Below, piece after piece: positions 11,094-22,059 of a stretch of DNA of 64,000 nt. The stretch is from contig NC_063044.1 of NCBI RefSeq assembly GCF_018812025.1, forward strand, positions 39,441,243 through 39,505,242, in the 5' to 3' direction. The DNA comes from Megalobrama amblycephala. Taxonomy: Eukaryota; Chordata; Actinopteri; Cypriniformes; Xenocyprididae. A program made the position numbers and the translations under genes. The notes under the pieces are model-generated. The model had not been told where the DNA came from. It saw only the letters and a list, made by a program, of their open reading frames with translations, and did not search any database. Numbering within the stretch: position 1 is the stretch's first letter; each line of letters opens with the position of its first letter.

Positions 11094-11518
11094 CACTTGA
11101 AGAAGCTGGGGAGCGCTGATGAACCAGCCAAAGAAGCAGAATATCAGCTTGAAAGAACAGATATGAAAGAGCCGTCAGAGTAGGAGAAGAGCGCTGCCAA
11201 TGCTTTAAGTGCTAAAACGAGCAAACTTATGGACCTGAGAAGGGACTTGGAAGGCTAGGAGTCGGCTCTGGCAAAGCTAGAGAAGGAAAAACAGGTGAAA
11301 GCAATCAAGGATTTCACTAAAATATGGCTGTAAATTCCCCACACATCTGTTATCATGTGTGAAATCAAGCAAACACATGTTACTGATTGACAAATTAAAA
11401 TAAAGTAACATAATGATCTGAAATTATTCAGTTTATTGGCTCCAAAATATCTGCTGTGGCTCTTTAGGGCATTGCCAAGGCCCAGAAGGAAAAGAAAGAT
11501 CTAGAGAAGCTTCAGCAG
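11094..11518 (+). pseudogene. myh16: Myosin S2/rod exon remnants
   Basis: An exon bounded by acceptor cccttag and donor acag|gtgaaa (11094-11294) reads NKIHL..., then SKLMDLRRDLEG and ESALAKLEKEKQ, as in the proximal rod of muscle myosin. In-frame TAG stops lie at 11181-11183 and 11256-11258. The following exon, 11468-11518 (acceptor tctttag, donor cag|gtaaag), reads GIAKAQKEKKDLEKLQQ, the next rod segment. Splice sites survive although the frame is broken. Confidence 0.85.
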
Positions 11519-12067
11519 GTAAAGTAAGCCAGCCATTACTGGTCAATAATTGATGCTGTTGTCACTAGAAAAAGAAAATCCAACGATAACAACCAAGAAG
11601 AACAAGAAGCACAGACTTGAAGATCTCAACATTATCTGTAGAAGTTAATGGCTGTGCATTTTGAGGGGGAGGTATATTTACATTATGAAAGTGATTGAAA
11701 TGTTTATAGATGTCAGTCCCATGCAGCTGTGCCAGTTCCTAAAAAGAAGCAGTTACAGAAAAAGCTCTCAGAAAGAATGCTGTTTCTAGATGACACAGAT
11801 AAACAATCCCAGGACTGCTTATGAGGAGTTTCCTCGGAAACGGTTAGGAGAGATAAAAAGGTCATTTCTGGTATTGCAGGCTCTCAGAGAATTTAGAAAC
11901 TCCTTATACAAACATTATATAGTATGAGTGACAACTGAACTAAATGTCAATATGAGAAACTCATTTTATCATTTTATTTCTCATTTTATCTGCTTTTTCA
12001 TCTGTAAAGGAAACAACATCAAAGTACACTTGAGTTCCTCTAAACTTGTCTGGAGAAAGAGGTCAGA

Positions 12068-12195
12068 GGTCACGCTGAAACTTTGAGGACCAAGAACAAA
12101 ATGGAGTCAGACTTGAATGAAATGGAGATCCAGCTGGACAATGGCTTTAAGAACAACAATGAGCAGGAAGATCTTCAAGAGACTGTAAAAGCAGA
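12068..12195 (+). pseudogene. myh16: Myosin light-meromyosin exon remnant
   Basis: The translation reads LRTKNKMESDLNEMEIQL, a signature of the distal myosin rod (family consensus close to LRxKKKMEGDLNEMEIQL). It is followed by a degraded, still acidic and Asn/Gln-rich coiled-coil-like stretch up to about 12195. It lies downstream of the S2 pieces, keeping the order of the intact gene. Confidence 0.85.
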
Positions 12196-12948
12196 ACTTT
12201 GTACCCACTTGTGTATGAAATTGTGTTTTGAAATAGAAATCTTTTGTAACAATGTAAGTCTTTACTTTTGATCAATTAAATGCATCTCTGCTTAATATAA
12301 GTATTAATTTCTTAAAAAAATTAAAATGAAGTTCTTTGAACTTCAATTTATATGCATTTGTACTCTAAAAATGCTGGGTTAAAACAACCCAAGTTGAGTT
12401 AAAAATGGACAAACCCAGTGATTGGGTTGTTTTAACCCAACCTGCTGGGTATTTTTTTTAACTCAACTATTGTTTAAAATTACTATATGGCTGGCTTAAA
12501 ATAAACCCCAAATGGGTTGGAAATTAAAAATCAGACACATAATTACTAGAGGCAACAATAATAATCAAAAGGTGAATGTTTATTATTATAAAACGGTTAG
12601 TTCCTGTCCTTGATTCTGATTAGTCAATAGCTGTGTTTTATTCATGATAACACACGGCTATGACCGCTTCACCCAACGGTTCTGTGTATCACTATACAAC
12701 ACCCTTAGCAACCACTCTTAGCAATGTAAACTGTATGTTCTCAATTGATATTAGAGTTCATTGAAGCTTACTGTATTATGTAGAAGAGTTACTGTGAGAA
12801 AGAGATTGAGTGAGCGAGTTTATTAATTACCTGCATTCAGTTTTAGCATTTTCCTTCAGGTCAGTATGTTCATAATAAAAAATCTGTTTAAATGTCCGAT
12901 GTATTATCTTGTCCTTTTAACAATTAAGGGGTTTTCCTGTGACTGACA

Positions 12949-15092
12949 CAGGGCTCTCAAGTGTCACGCATTGAGCGTGACAGTCACTCATTTCAGTCTT
13001 TTGTCACGCACTCCCGCCACACATTGTATTTCTCACGCAGAAAAACTATTTATCATAATATTTAATATGCCGCAGCGCCCAAAATGTATCTGGCCGCGCC
13101 GCTCTCTCTGGAACCGGGAAGGAATCAAGCGCGTCTCGAACCTGCCACTTATCAGCCAATCAAAAAAAAGAAAGAGGCTACACAATAGCCAATCAGAAAA
13201 TAGCACTATTGTATCTGGGTAAGATTTAACGCAACAACCAATGAAAAAAAAGCATATCCTGGAATTGTTCACCATCATCCTCGTTCACCCACAGAGGAAA
13301 ACACTGGAGCTCTGAGCATCACTGAGCAGTAAGTCACGATCTACTGTTTTAATGTTACAACAAATTCACAACTTGTTTGACACAAACAATGACAACTTGA
13401 CTGCTGTTAGATAATCAGATAATCAGCATCAGTTTTTCATGAGTGTCTGAACTTAGCCAACAGTTTTACAGCCTGTTCATTGACACCTGCTCAGAACAAG
13501 TAGTCTAGGCCTAGTTATATTTTGCTATCACACGATGACTGGCATTTTGTTACATTAAACATCTCTCTCTCCAAATAGTTTTAATAATTTTATTTTGAAT
13601 TACCATTGTGTATGAAATGTGCTATACAAATAAATTGCCTTGCCTTGCCTATATTCAAAGTCATCTGAAGCCATTCCATAGCTTTTTTTTTTTCTTCCAA
13701 GAATTAGGCTAGAATATTTTTTGCTGCTGAATTATATACTCACCTAGTTTACTTATTTATTTATTGGTCAGCTTATGATTATATATTTTTATTCATTTGT
13801 TATTTTTATCTATAATGAAGTGGTGTGTTTAGTGCATTCTGGATTGGTTAACAAATCAAGGAGTGACCATTAGTTCCACAAATACAGACACAGGCTCCCA
13901 CAAATAAATTAATTCAACAAAGGTAACCTCTTTTGCTACATATTTTTAATGGTTTAAATGTGTACTCTACATGTTTGACCACTTACGAACTCTCATTTAG
14001 CCTACTATATGTTGTGTACATGACTACTTTTAGAGCACAAAATTGTTTACAAGAGAACAAATTTCTTCATTGATCTAGTCACTTAATTTTGCTCTTAGAA
14101 TGCACTAGATTCATGCATTTAAATTTAAAATGTACAAAATTTTCCTCCGGGGGGGCATGCCCCTGGACCCCCCTAGAGGAACCGATGTCCATCCACTACA
14201 GTCTCACAAAATCCTGTGGGAAACACTGTGGATGCATTAAAGGTCCCGTTTTTCGTGTTTTTTTGAAGCTTTGATTGTGTTTATAGTGTGCAATATAACA
14301 TGTTCATGTTTTGCGTGTAAAAAAACACAGTATTTTTCACATAATTTACTTATCTGTATACCGCTGTTTCCACTGTCATAAAAACGGGCTGATGACTTCC
14401 TTGTTCTATGAAGTCCCTCCTTCAGAAATACGTAACGAGTTCTGATTGTGCCAGCGGTTCCTGTGTTGTGATTCGACAGCAGCTTAGCGCATCTTGCCCG
14501 GAAAGGTCACGCCTCTTATCATAACGTGGAGATGCACGCGCTCAGTGTTATTGTAAACATGTCTTTAATTTTACCCTATCAATTTGAGCCGGAATCAGAC
14601 CCGGTGATTGGACTGCGGGATGAAAATAACAGCGTTTCGACGACATGGCGACAAACACACTCTACAAACGCAACTCTTGTGTATTCCTGTGGGCGGAGGT
14701 TAGTCAAAAAACTGTTTTAGTGACGTCATTAAAGAAGGAAGTAGAGGGATGTAGTCCAAACTGGCCGTTCGATGTAGGCGACTTCTGTTAAATAAAATAT
14801 CTCGCTTGGCATTGAACTTTGAGCTTTAAAATTTTACAGATTTTATTTATACTCTAACAACAACATTACACACTAACTAAAGTTTAAAACATGGGATCAC
14901 GAAGAACGGGACCTTTAATCATTGCATCTGTCTTTCAAAGATGTCAGGTAAAAGGCAACTAATAAACATCACCTCATTCACCCTGAGAGCAGGTTACAGG
15001 ATGCTGGCCCAGAGAAGGTGGCGAAAGTTGTTTTTTTTTTTTTTATGGGGGGGGATGTCACTCTTGCCTGTCTCCAAAACTTGAGAGCCCTG
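12949..15092. mobile_element. Non-autonomous DNA transposon, CAGGGCTCTCAAG termini
   Basis: The left end is CAGGGCTCTCAAGTG and the right end CTTGAGAGCCCTG, a near-perfect terminal inverted repeat. ctgaca directly abuts both ends (12943-12948 and 15093-15098). CAGGG-type ends suggest hAT, but the abutting repeat is 6 rather than 8 bp. No transposase is recognisable; a complete TTAA element sits inside. Confidence 0.65.
14241..14914. mobile_element. TTAA-flanked element, AGGTCCCG termini
   Basis: The 674-bp element begins AGGTCCCGTTTTTCGTG and ends CACGAAGAACGGGACCT. It is flanked on both sides by TTAA (14237-14240 and 14915-14918). It lies wholly inside the 12949-15092 element, so it inserted later. 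It carries no coding capacity. Confidence 0.8.
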
Positions 15093-15329
15093 CTGACAGC
15101 ACTAGTCAAAGCATTTGTCAGTTGTGTCTTGTATCGTTTTCACAACAATTCAGTCTTTTCAATGTAAAAGCCTTCGCTACTGACTGACACACTCATAAAG
15201 ACAGTCTTTGCTGCCATCTAATGGTGTAATAATATAACTTCTGTTGCTGTTCACGGTCAGGGACTATTTTTTTCCGGCAGAAGAAAGGCTTTTAATGAAA
15301 GTTGCATTGATACATATTTTTGGCTTTAA

Positions 15330-16160
15330 AGGATTAGTTCACTTTCAAATTAAAATTTCCTGATAATTTACTCACCCCCATGTCATCCAAGATGTTCATG
15401 TCTTTCTTTCTTCAGTCGAAAAGAAATTAAGGTTTTTGAGGAAAACATTCCAGGATTTTTCTCCTTATAGTGGACTTCAATGGACTCCAGACGGTTGAAG
15501 GTCAAAATAACAGTTTCAGTGCAGCTTCAAAACATTCTACATGATACCAGACGAGGAATAAGGGTCTTATCTAAAGAAACTATCACTCATTTTCAAAAAA
15601 AAAAAAAATTATATGTTTTAACCAGAAATGCTCATCTTGAACTAGCTCTCTTCTTCTTCTTCTCTATTTGAATTCCAGCTGTGTAGACGCTGCTAAGTGT
15701 ATTACTGCCCTCTACAGGTCAAAGTTTGAACTAATTGTATTATACTTGCACAAGCATATTGTATATGACAATTTAGTTCAAACTTTGACCTGTGGAGGGC
15801 AGTAATACACTTAGCAGTGTCTACACAGCTGGAATTCAAATAGAGAAGAAGAAGAAGAGAGCTAGTTCAAGATGAGCATTTATGGTTAAAACGTTTAAAT
15901 TTATTTTTTTTTTTTAGAAAATGAGCGATGGTTTCTCTTGAAAAGACCCTTATTTCTCATCTGGGATCACTGTAAACTGTAATTTTGACCTTCAACCGTT
16001 TGGAGGCCATTTAAGCCCCCTATAAGGAGAAAAATCCTGGAATGTTTTCCTCAAAACCCTTAATTTCTTTTCGACTGAAGAAAGAAAGACATTAACATCT
16101 TGGATGACATGGGGCTGAGTAAATTATCAGGAAATTTTCATTTGAAAGTTAACTAATCCT
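15330..16160. mobile_element. 831-bp long-palindrome TTAA element
   Basis: It starts aggattagttcactttcaaa and ends in the reverse complement, with TTAA at 15326-15329 and 16161-16164. The two arms are complementary almost throughout and meet at about 15745. They share gctgtgtagac, attactgccctc, and a long agaagaagaagagagctagt block with its complement. Such a hairpin could fold back over about 400 bp. Partial copies are at 7200 and 57997. Confidence 0.85.
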
Positions 16161-16621
16161 TTAATATTTGTATTGTGTGGTAACCGTTTTATAAAAGCAA
16201 TAAGGTACTCGAGGCTAGTGTTGTATGGTGAATAAGTCATGGCTGAAGGGCGTTGTTAGGCATGACGCAAAGCGGTGACCTTATTGCTTACATAAGAAAT
16301 TATTAAACATATTAATAAATGTTGATTTCCAACATTTTGGGTTCATTTTAAGCAAGCAATACAGTGTTTTTAAACAGTTGAGTTAAATAAAACTACCCAG
16401 CAGGTTGGGCAAACATTTAACCCAACCGCTGGGTTAAAACAACCCATTCCTGTGTTTGTCCATTTTAACTTGGGTTGTTTTTGACCTAAACTTTTTTAGA
16501 ATGTATGTATATGTAATATTTTGGAATATTACACAGTCTCTGCTCTGCTGACAACTTATGTGGCCTTTGCTCTTTAGAAATGTTCAATGTACAAGAAAAT
16601 GACTTTTAAGAGAGATAGGTC

Positions 16622-17447
16622 CAGGGCTTGACATTAACTTTTTTGCACACCAGCCAATGTGGCTAGTGGTTTTCCAATGTTACTAGCCACTCAGCATTTT
16701 CACTGGCCACAATTTTGCTGTTGGGAAATTACATTTTATATGATTAAAGTTGACTCTGGCATGCTTAAATTACTTGATTTTGAGTCATTTTACTTGATTT
16801 ACAAGATTTAAAACCCTTTCAAACTTACAAATGCAGAATGACCACCCAAATCAAGACTATACATGAGGTATACAGTTATTTTTGTTAGGCTATATAAAAA
16901 GAACAAAGAAGCAAATTACAAATAGTAATTAAAAAAAAAATTTCAGATACATATGTTTATTTAGCATACATGTATACATGTATTTAACGTTTTTTGATGT
17001 TTTATTAACATTAATGACAGAGGGGTATTTATTTGGGGGCTGCTGAATGCATGGACGTCATATACCGACACATATCCAGTTTTTACCCACCTGTTTACGT
17101 CCACTTCACCGTAAGCCATAGCCGACTGTATTCACGCGAGATACTCCACACGATGCATTTTGACATCTGTGTGTGCGTGTATTCAGGCGCGAGGAGAACT
17201 GAATCGCGCACGCGAGCGCTTCTGTTGTGTCATTTAGCGCGATTCCGCCTATCCCACCTTCACTAACCGCAAGTTAATCGATAAAGAATTGTGACTGAAT
17301 TGTAATTTGTGATACGACGAGCTTGGCTACTTTTCATTTGGCTGTAGGCTGAAATTATATTCAACCCGCCAAAGTGGCTAGTGGGAGTGGCTGTCTTACC
17401 CCACAGCTGAAATCTGGCGGGTTGGCGGGTGTCAATGTCAAGCCCTG
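16622..17447. mobile_element. 826-bp non-autonomous hAT element with intact TSD
   Basis: Termini are CAGGGCTTGACATTAAC and GTCAATGTCAAGCCCTG. The 8-bp target-site duplication gataggtc is perfect (16614-16621 and 17448-17455), diagnostic of the hAT superfamily. The interior has repeated ggctagtgg-type motifs near both ends and no transposase. Confidence 0.88.
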
Positions 17448-17599
17448 GATAGGTCATATTTTGAACAAAAAAAAAAATGTCCAGAAAACGACATTGTGAT
17501 ATTGCACAGATATAAAAGGACTAGTCCTTATCAGAGCCATAATAATAAGATTAACCTGAACCCGTCTTAGATCAAAAGTAGCCCACTCCTGGCCTGCTC

Positions 17600-17860
17600 G
17601 TACACTCCCTGCCCTCACCATTGTCTTCTGAATGACTTCGCTGTGACACGCCCACCGTTCTGCTGTGCGTACGCATGCGCGCTGAGCTGTGTGCCATTTC
17701 CTGGATTCCTTGACAGGCCGAAGTCAGGGAGCGAGAGAGCAGTCGGAGTGAATTCGTGTCGACTGTCCAGAGTCCGCGAATTCAAGTCCGTCCACCAGCT
17801 GAACAACCGAGAGCGAACATCCTTACGAATATTACCACAAGAAGCGGAACATCGTTTCAG
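17600..17860 (+). promoter_or_regulatory. arpc1a: arpc1a promoter and non-coding exon 1
   Basis: The sequence is CpG-rich, with an NRF1-like site TACGCATGCGCG (17670-17681; the consensus is TGCGCATGCGCA) and a CACGCCCACC KLF/Sp-type box near 17647. The non-coding exon ends at 17860 (cgtttcag|gtaaatg) and joins exon 2 at 18515, 26 bases before the ATG. The transcription start is not resolved. Confidence 0.65.
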
Positions 17861-18540
17861 GTAAATGAGGCCTGTGTCATGCCTTTTCCCGACAGCAGGG
17901 AGCGGACTGAACCGGCATCTTGAGCAAGGCCTCCCTGATCCTCAAATTTTACAGACCGCGAACATTTGTGTAACTTCGCTGGGATTATGACAGTGTTTAC
18001 AGTTATGTAAGGTGCTACAGACTTTTATCTTTCAGTCCGGAGTCTCTATTCCCGAATTCCATGTAAATTTACTTGAATTAAATCTGTTTTTCGCGTTAGC
18101 TTTCGGCTAATGTAGCAAGCAGACGGCTCCCGAACAGAAGCCCACGGCATCAGATATTGATCTTCTGCCTCACCCACGCCCTGAAACCGGGAACTGACAG
18201 CCGCCATCTGGTTTTGCCGGTTGAACAGGCGAATTTTGCTTCAGTATATGGTTACAAACAATACAGTGCTTATGTATTTGGGGACATAGACTGATTGATG
18301 TGATTTAGCCTCGGCTTGCCAGTTTATCAGTGCTGGTTTACGTTGTTTTTGACACTAGGAAGCCATTTATAACTAAATCCAGAGTGCAGGATTATCCACT
18401 TTAATTTCCTGCTCCTAGCACAACAGTGTGAGAAACCCTACATACATTTGTCATGCTAAATGAATACATTTAAATATCAGCTTAGCAATCATATATGGTT
18501 ATGTTTCTTTTCAGGCTGAGCTGCAAATTGTTTGAAGATA

Positions 18541-21225
18541 ATGTCACTCCACCAGTTTTTGTTGGAACCCATCACATGCCATGCATGGAACCGGGACAGG
18601 ACCCGTAAGAAAGCTTTTCATTGCTATTTATTCGTAGATGTTGTCTGTATCCATGTTTTATCATTTTTGAACTAACGCCTCATCTCATGTTTTGTTTTTC
18701 AATGACAGAAATTGCTATCAGTCCAAACAATCACGAAGTCCATATATACAAGAAAAGTGGAAATCAGTGGGTGAAAGCTCAAGAATTAAAAGAACACAAT
18801 GGGCACATCACAGGTAAAAGTCACTTTCTTAAGTTACTCACAAACGTTATGTTGAAATGGCCTGTTAACCATTGTTTTTGTGTTCTCTTCCAGGCATTGA
18901 CTGGGCTCCTAAAAGTGATCGTATTGTGACTTGTGGAGCGGACCGGAATGCTTATGTATGGAGTCAAAAGGACGGCGTGTGGAAACCCACCCTTGTTATT
19001 CTCAGGATCAACCGTGCTGCCACGTTTGTAAAATGGTCTCCGCTGGAGAACAAGTTTGCAGTGGGGAGCGGAGCACGACTCATATCCGTTTGCTACTTTG
19101 AGTCTGAAAATGATTGGTAGGTCACAGTTGATATATTGGGCTTCATTGATTATATATATATAATACATTTACATTTATTCATTTGGCAGACGCTTTTATC
19201 CAAAGCAACTTACAAGTGAGGAATACCACAAGCGAGTCATCATGAAGAGGCAAATAGACACAAGAAGTGCTCACAATACAAGTTTCAGACATTGCTTGGA
19301 GTAGCATAAGCTACAATAGAGAGGGATTAAAGGAAATGAAAAGATGAAATGATTTTTTTTTTTTTTAAGATGAGGTTAAGTGCTCACGAAAGAGATGAGT
19401 TTTCAGCTGTCTTTTGAATATGTTTGTATAATATATGTGTGTGTGTGTGTGTGTATGTATAACATTTTATTTTTATTTTTTTTATTTTTAGGTGGGTTAG
19501 TAAACACATCAAAAAGCCCATACGTTCAACTGTCCTCAGTTTAGACTGGCATCCAAATAATGTGCTTTTGGCAGCTGGGTCATGTGACTTCAAATGCAGG
19601 TGCGACTTTGTATATATTAAAGCTTGTTAACATTGTAAATGTAAATAAATCTTTTATTAGCTGTCTAAATCATATTTGTGTTCATTTCTTAGGGTATTCT
19701 CTGCATACATCAAGGAGGTGGATGAGAAACCAGCTCCAACCCCATGGGGGTCCAAGATGCCCTTTGGGCAGGTGATGGCAGAGTTTGGTGGGGCAGGAAG
19801 TGGAGGTTGGGTTCACAGCGTCTGTTTCTCAGCCAGTGGGAACAGGCTGGCTTGGGTCAGCCATGACAGCACTGTCACTGTAGTGGACCCCACAATAAGT
19901 TCAACGTGAGTATTGGTTGGTGTGGTTAGAAAAACAATTATTTATGATTTTCTGTTGTAGACATTTTAAACCGTCCTGGTTGTAATATGTCATGCTCATT
20001 AATGACTAATAGCATGTCTCTGTTTTGCAGGCCAAGTCAGTTGAAGACAGAATTCCTTGCCCTTTTGAGTGTGACTTTTGTTTCTGAGAACAACATTGTG
20101 GCAGCAGTAAGAACTTTTTTTTTTATTATTATTATTGGTCAAAAAGGTTTGTTCTGTTGTACTTTAGAGGTGACTGCCTTTTTCAGGACCTAATCTAGAG
20201 TGTTTTCCATTAGGGCCACGACTGCTGCCCTATGCTGTTCAGTTTTGATGATGGTGGAACCTTGACCTTCATATCCAAGTTGGACATTCCAAAGCAGAGC
20301 ATCCAGCGCAACATTTCTGCCATGGAGCGCTTCCGCAACATGGACAAGAGGGCCACCACTGAGGACCGCAATAGCACCCTAGAAACCCTGCATCAGAACA
20401 GCATCACGTAGGCCAAATGACTTAAAAATTATATATAAACATTACCGTTCAAGAGTTTGGGGTAAGGTTTTTTTTTAATTCAATTAAAATTGATTTGATC
20501 AAAAGTGAAAGACTTAGATTGAAAGAAAAGATTTATATTTCAAATGCTGCTCTTTTGAGCTTTTTATTCATAAAATAATTCTAAAAAAAAACTATCAAAG
20601 TTTCCACAAAAATATTGAGTAGGAAAAATGTCTCTTGAGCTGCAAATCATCATATTAGAATGATTTCTGAAGGATCATGTGACACTGAAGACTGGAGTAA
20701 TAATGCTGAAAATTCAGCTTTGCTATCAAAAGAATAAATTACATTTAAAATATATTACAATACAAAACCGTTATTTTAAATTGTAATTATTTTACAATAT
20801 TACTGTTTTTACTGTGGTTTTGGTCAAATAAATACAGCCTAGGTGAGCATAAGAAACTTTCTTTCAAAAATATTTTAAAAAAGTCATACAGACTCCAAAC
20901 TTTTGAACTGTATATATATGAATTATTATTAATTTAGTTTTTTTGTAATTGTGTAGAGTTCTAATTTTTTATTTTTACTTTGCAGCCAAGTGTCTATATA
21001 TGAAGGAGACAAAAGAGATTGTCGCAAATTCTGCACTACAGGAATTGACGGAGCAATGACCATATGGGATTTCAAGGTTTGCATTTGTATTTTGTAACTT
21101 TTATGCCATGAATTTGCTTTCTTTTTTTATCGCTTGAGTCACAGTTAACCTGATTTATGACCACGTTTGCTTAATTCTTTCCACAGACCTTAGAGTCTTC
21201 AATCCAGGGTCTGCGGATCATGTAA
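18541..21225 (+). CDS. arpc1a: Arp2/3 complex subunit 1A (WD40)
   Basis: Coding exons: 18541-18604, 18709-18813, 18894-19116, 19492-19599, 19693-19905, 20031-20106, 20214-20407, 20986-21076, 21187-21225. They sum to 1113 bases, 370 residues, the length of human ARPC1A. The start [20 protein letters not shown] and the end [12 protein letters not shown] identify the 1A paralog. ARPC1 is the seven-bladed WD40 propeller of the Arp2/3 complex, which nucleates branched actin filaments. The segment [17 protein letters not shown] between the last blades is the family's protruding insert, which contacts actin and activators. Phase is kept across every GT-AG intron. Intron 4 carries a dispersed repeat and a TG microsatellite; intron 8 carries another repeat. 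arpc1b follows on the same strand, its 5' exon only about 0.7 kb beyond the stop. Confidence 0.96.
19165..19400. repeat. Dispersed repeat with CATTTGGCAGACGCTTTTAT motif
   Basis: The block acatttacatttattcatt followed by tggcagacgcttttatccaa and gcaacttacaa is a very common teleost interspersed sequence, often the tail of SINE/LINE-type repeats. It lies in arpc1a intron 4. A TG-rich microsatellite follows at about 19435-19458. I do not assign a family name. Confidence 0.6.
20445..20915. repeat. Dispersed repeat, 'gatcatgtgacactgaagac' family
   Basis: This copy in arpc1a intron 8 runs from ccgttcaagagtttggggta to ccaaacttttgaactgta, which are inverted to each other. It contains ggatcatgtgacactgaaga and gctgaaaattcagctttg. 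Other copies occur at 34425-35735, 36830-38255 (both interrupted), 51400-51845 and 56215-56590. Confidence 0.75.
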
Positions 21226-21680
21226 AACTCTAGCATGACACAGCACAAGCAATGCAGCTTGAAGACTAACAAGGAGATTTCCGATAACACTTCTGAAAGT
21301 TTTTAAATAAAAAAAAAAAAAAAAAAGCACTGAGCAGTGGTGTGAACTGATGTGTGACACTCTTAAAAATGGAAAAAACACTAATGGAAAAGGGGGTTAG
21401 GATCTTTGTTTTCTTTTTGTTTGTTTGTTTTTTTTTTTTTTTAAGAAAAAAAAAAATCTATGCCAAAGCTGGCACCCCAGCAGTGTGTTACGGTTGATCA
21501 AGATGTTCTGGCTCTCCAGAGAAACTGGAGAGGAGTTAAATTAAAAGGAGAATTTTATGTAAATGGTCTGCTAGAAATAAATGACGTATACTACACACCA
21601 TTTGTGAATGTTGTCTCATTTTGTTTGATTCAATGCCTTTGTATCACTAAGATCGACTGCCTTTTCCAGGCTAAAAGGAA
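21226..21680 (+). other. arpc1a: arpc1a 3' UTR with polyadenylation signals
   Basis: AATAAA lies at 21306-21311, 81 bases after the stop, inside an A-rich run that could also be genomic poly(A). A second AATAAA lies at 21576-21581. The open frame at 21460-21696 has no coding support and is treated as UTR or intergenic DNA. Confidence 0.55.
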
Positions 21681-21839
21681 ACAACTTGGCTTTTAGATGC
21701 AACTAGAAGATTAATTCACTAGAAGACACACATAAAGATTCATTCGTAACAGTTTTGCTTTTGTTAGTAATCATAAATCAGCTGTGCTTAAAAATGCAAC
21801 AGAGGAGAATGTGAAGGGGAGTTAAACTGAAAACCCTCC

Positions 21840-22059
21840 TCATCAGCAGACAGCCGCCCACACAAGGAAGTGGTTATATGTTTCTAACAGGGAAGGGGAA
21901 GTAGAGCATATTTGAAGAGAAAAAAGACTAAGGAAATAGTTTAGTTCATTCAGAGCAAAGCCAGCGTTTGTGTTGACTGCTCAGAGTCCACGAACTCAGG
22001 CTTCTGTTTCAGGCTTTGTCAACCCCCCCACATCTATCAGTATTTTTACGGTTTCCCGG
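21840..22059 (+). promoter_or_regulatory. arpc1b: arpc1b promoter and non-coding exon 1
   Basis: A donor at 22059/22060 (gtttcccgg|gtaagtag) would join the acceptor ttgcag at 22681-22686, 16 bases before the arpc1b ATG. Upstream are two GGAAGT/GGAAGTAG-type ETS core motifs (near 21865 and 21896). ETS factors such as PU.1 drive many blood-cell genes, and ARPC1B is the haematopoietic-enriched paralog in mammals; the link here is inference. Confidence 0.5.

Larger units (their letters stand above)
7690..12195 (+). pseudogene. myh16: Decayed sarcomeric myosin heavy chain gene (probable myh16 ortholog)
   Basis: Four clusters of exon-like sequence, all on the plus strand and in N- to C-terminal order, match class II muscle myosin: P-loop (about 7690-7800), late motor domain (about 8127-8605), S2/rod (11094-11518) and light meromyosin (about 12068-12195). 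The exons between them are missing. A frameshift and stop codons break the reading frame, and a Tc1 copy and another repeat sit inside the locus. Functional muscle myosin heavy chains are about 1930 residues; only about 300 are recognisable here. In human, MYH16 lies between SMURF1/KPNA7 and ARPC1A in the same orientation as ARPC1A, exactly as here. The myosin call is firm; the myh16 assignment rests on position and is an inference. Confidence 0.85.
12362..16504. mobile_element. Outer inverted-repeat element split by younger insertions
   Basis: The left arm (12362 to about 12700) has tgctgggttaaaacaaccc, ggacaaacccagtgattggg, acccaacctgctgggta and an aaaacggttag block. The right arm (about 16170-16504) carries the same words in reverse complement and reverse order. 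The two arms are about 3.5 kb apart, separated by complete younger elements (12949-15092 and 15330-16160). The arms therefore belong to one older element that was invaded at least twice. Confidence 0.65.

Noticed and set aside
19140..19458. Possible tRNA-derived SINE head next to the CATTTGGCAGACGC block
   Set aside because: No A-box/B-box pair or cloverleaf could be recognised, so only the dispersed-repeat call is kept.
21460..21696. 78-residue open frame after arpc1a
   Set aside because: It lies in the probable 3' UTR, contains a polyadenylation signal and matches no known protein.
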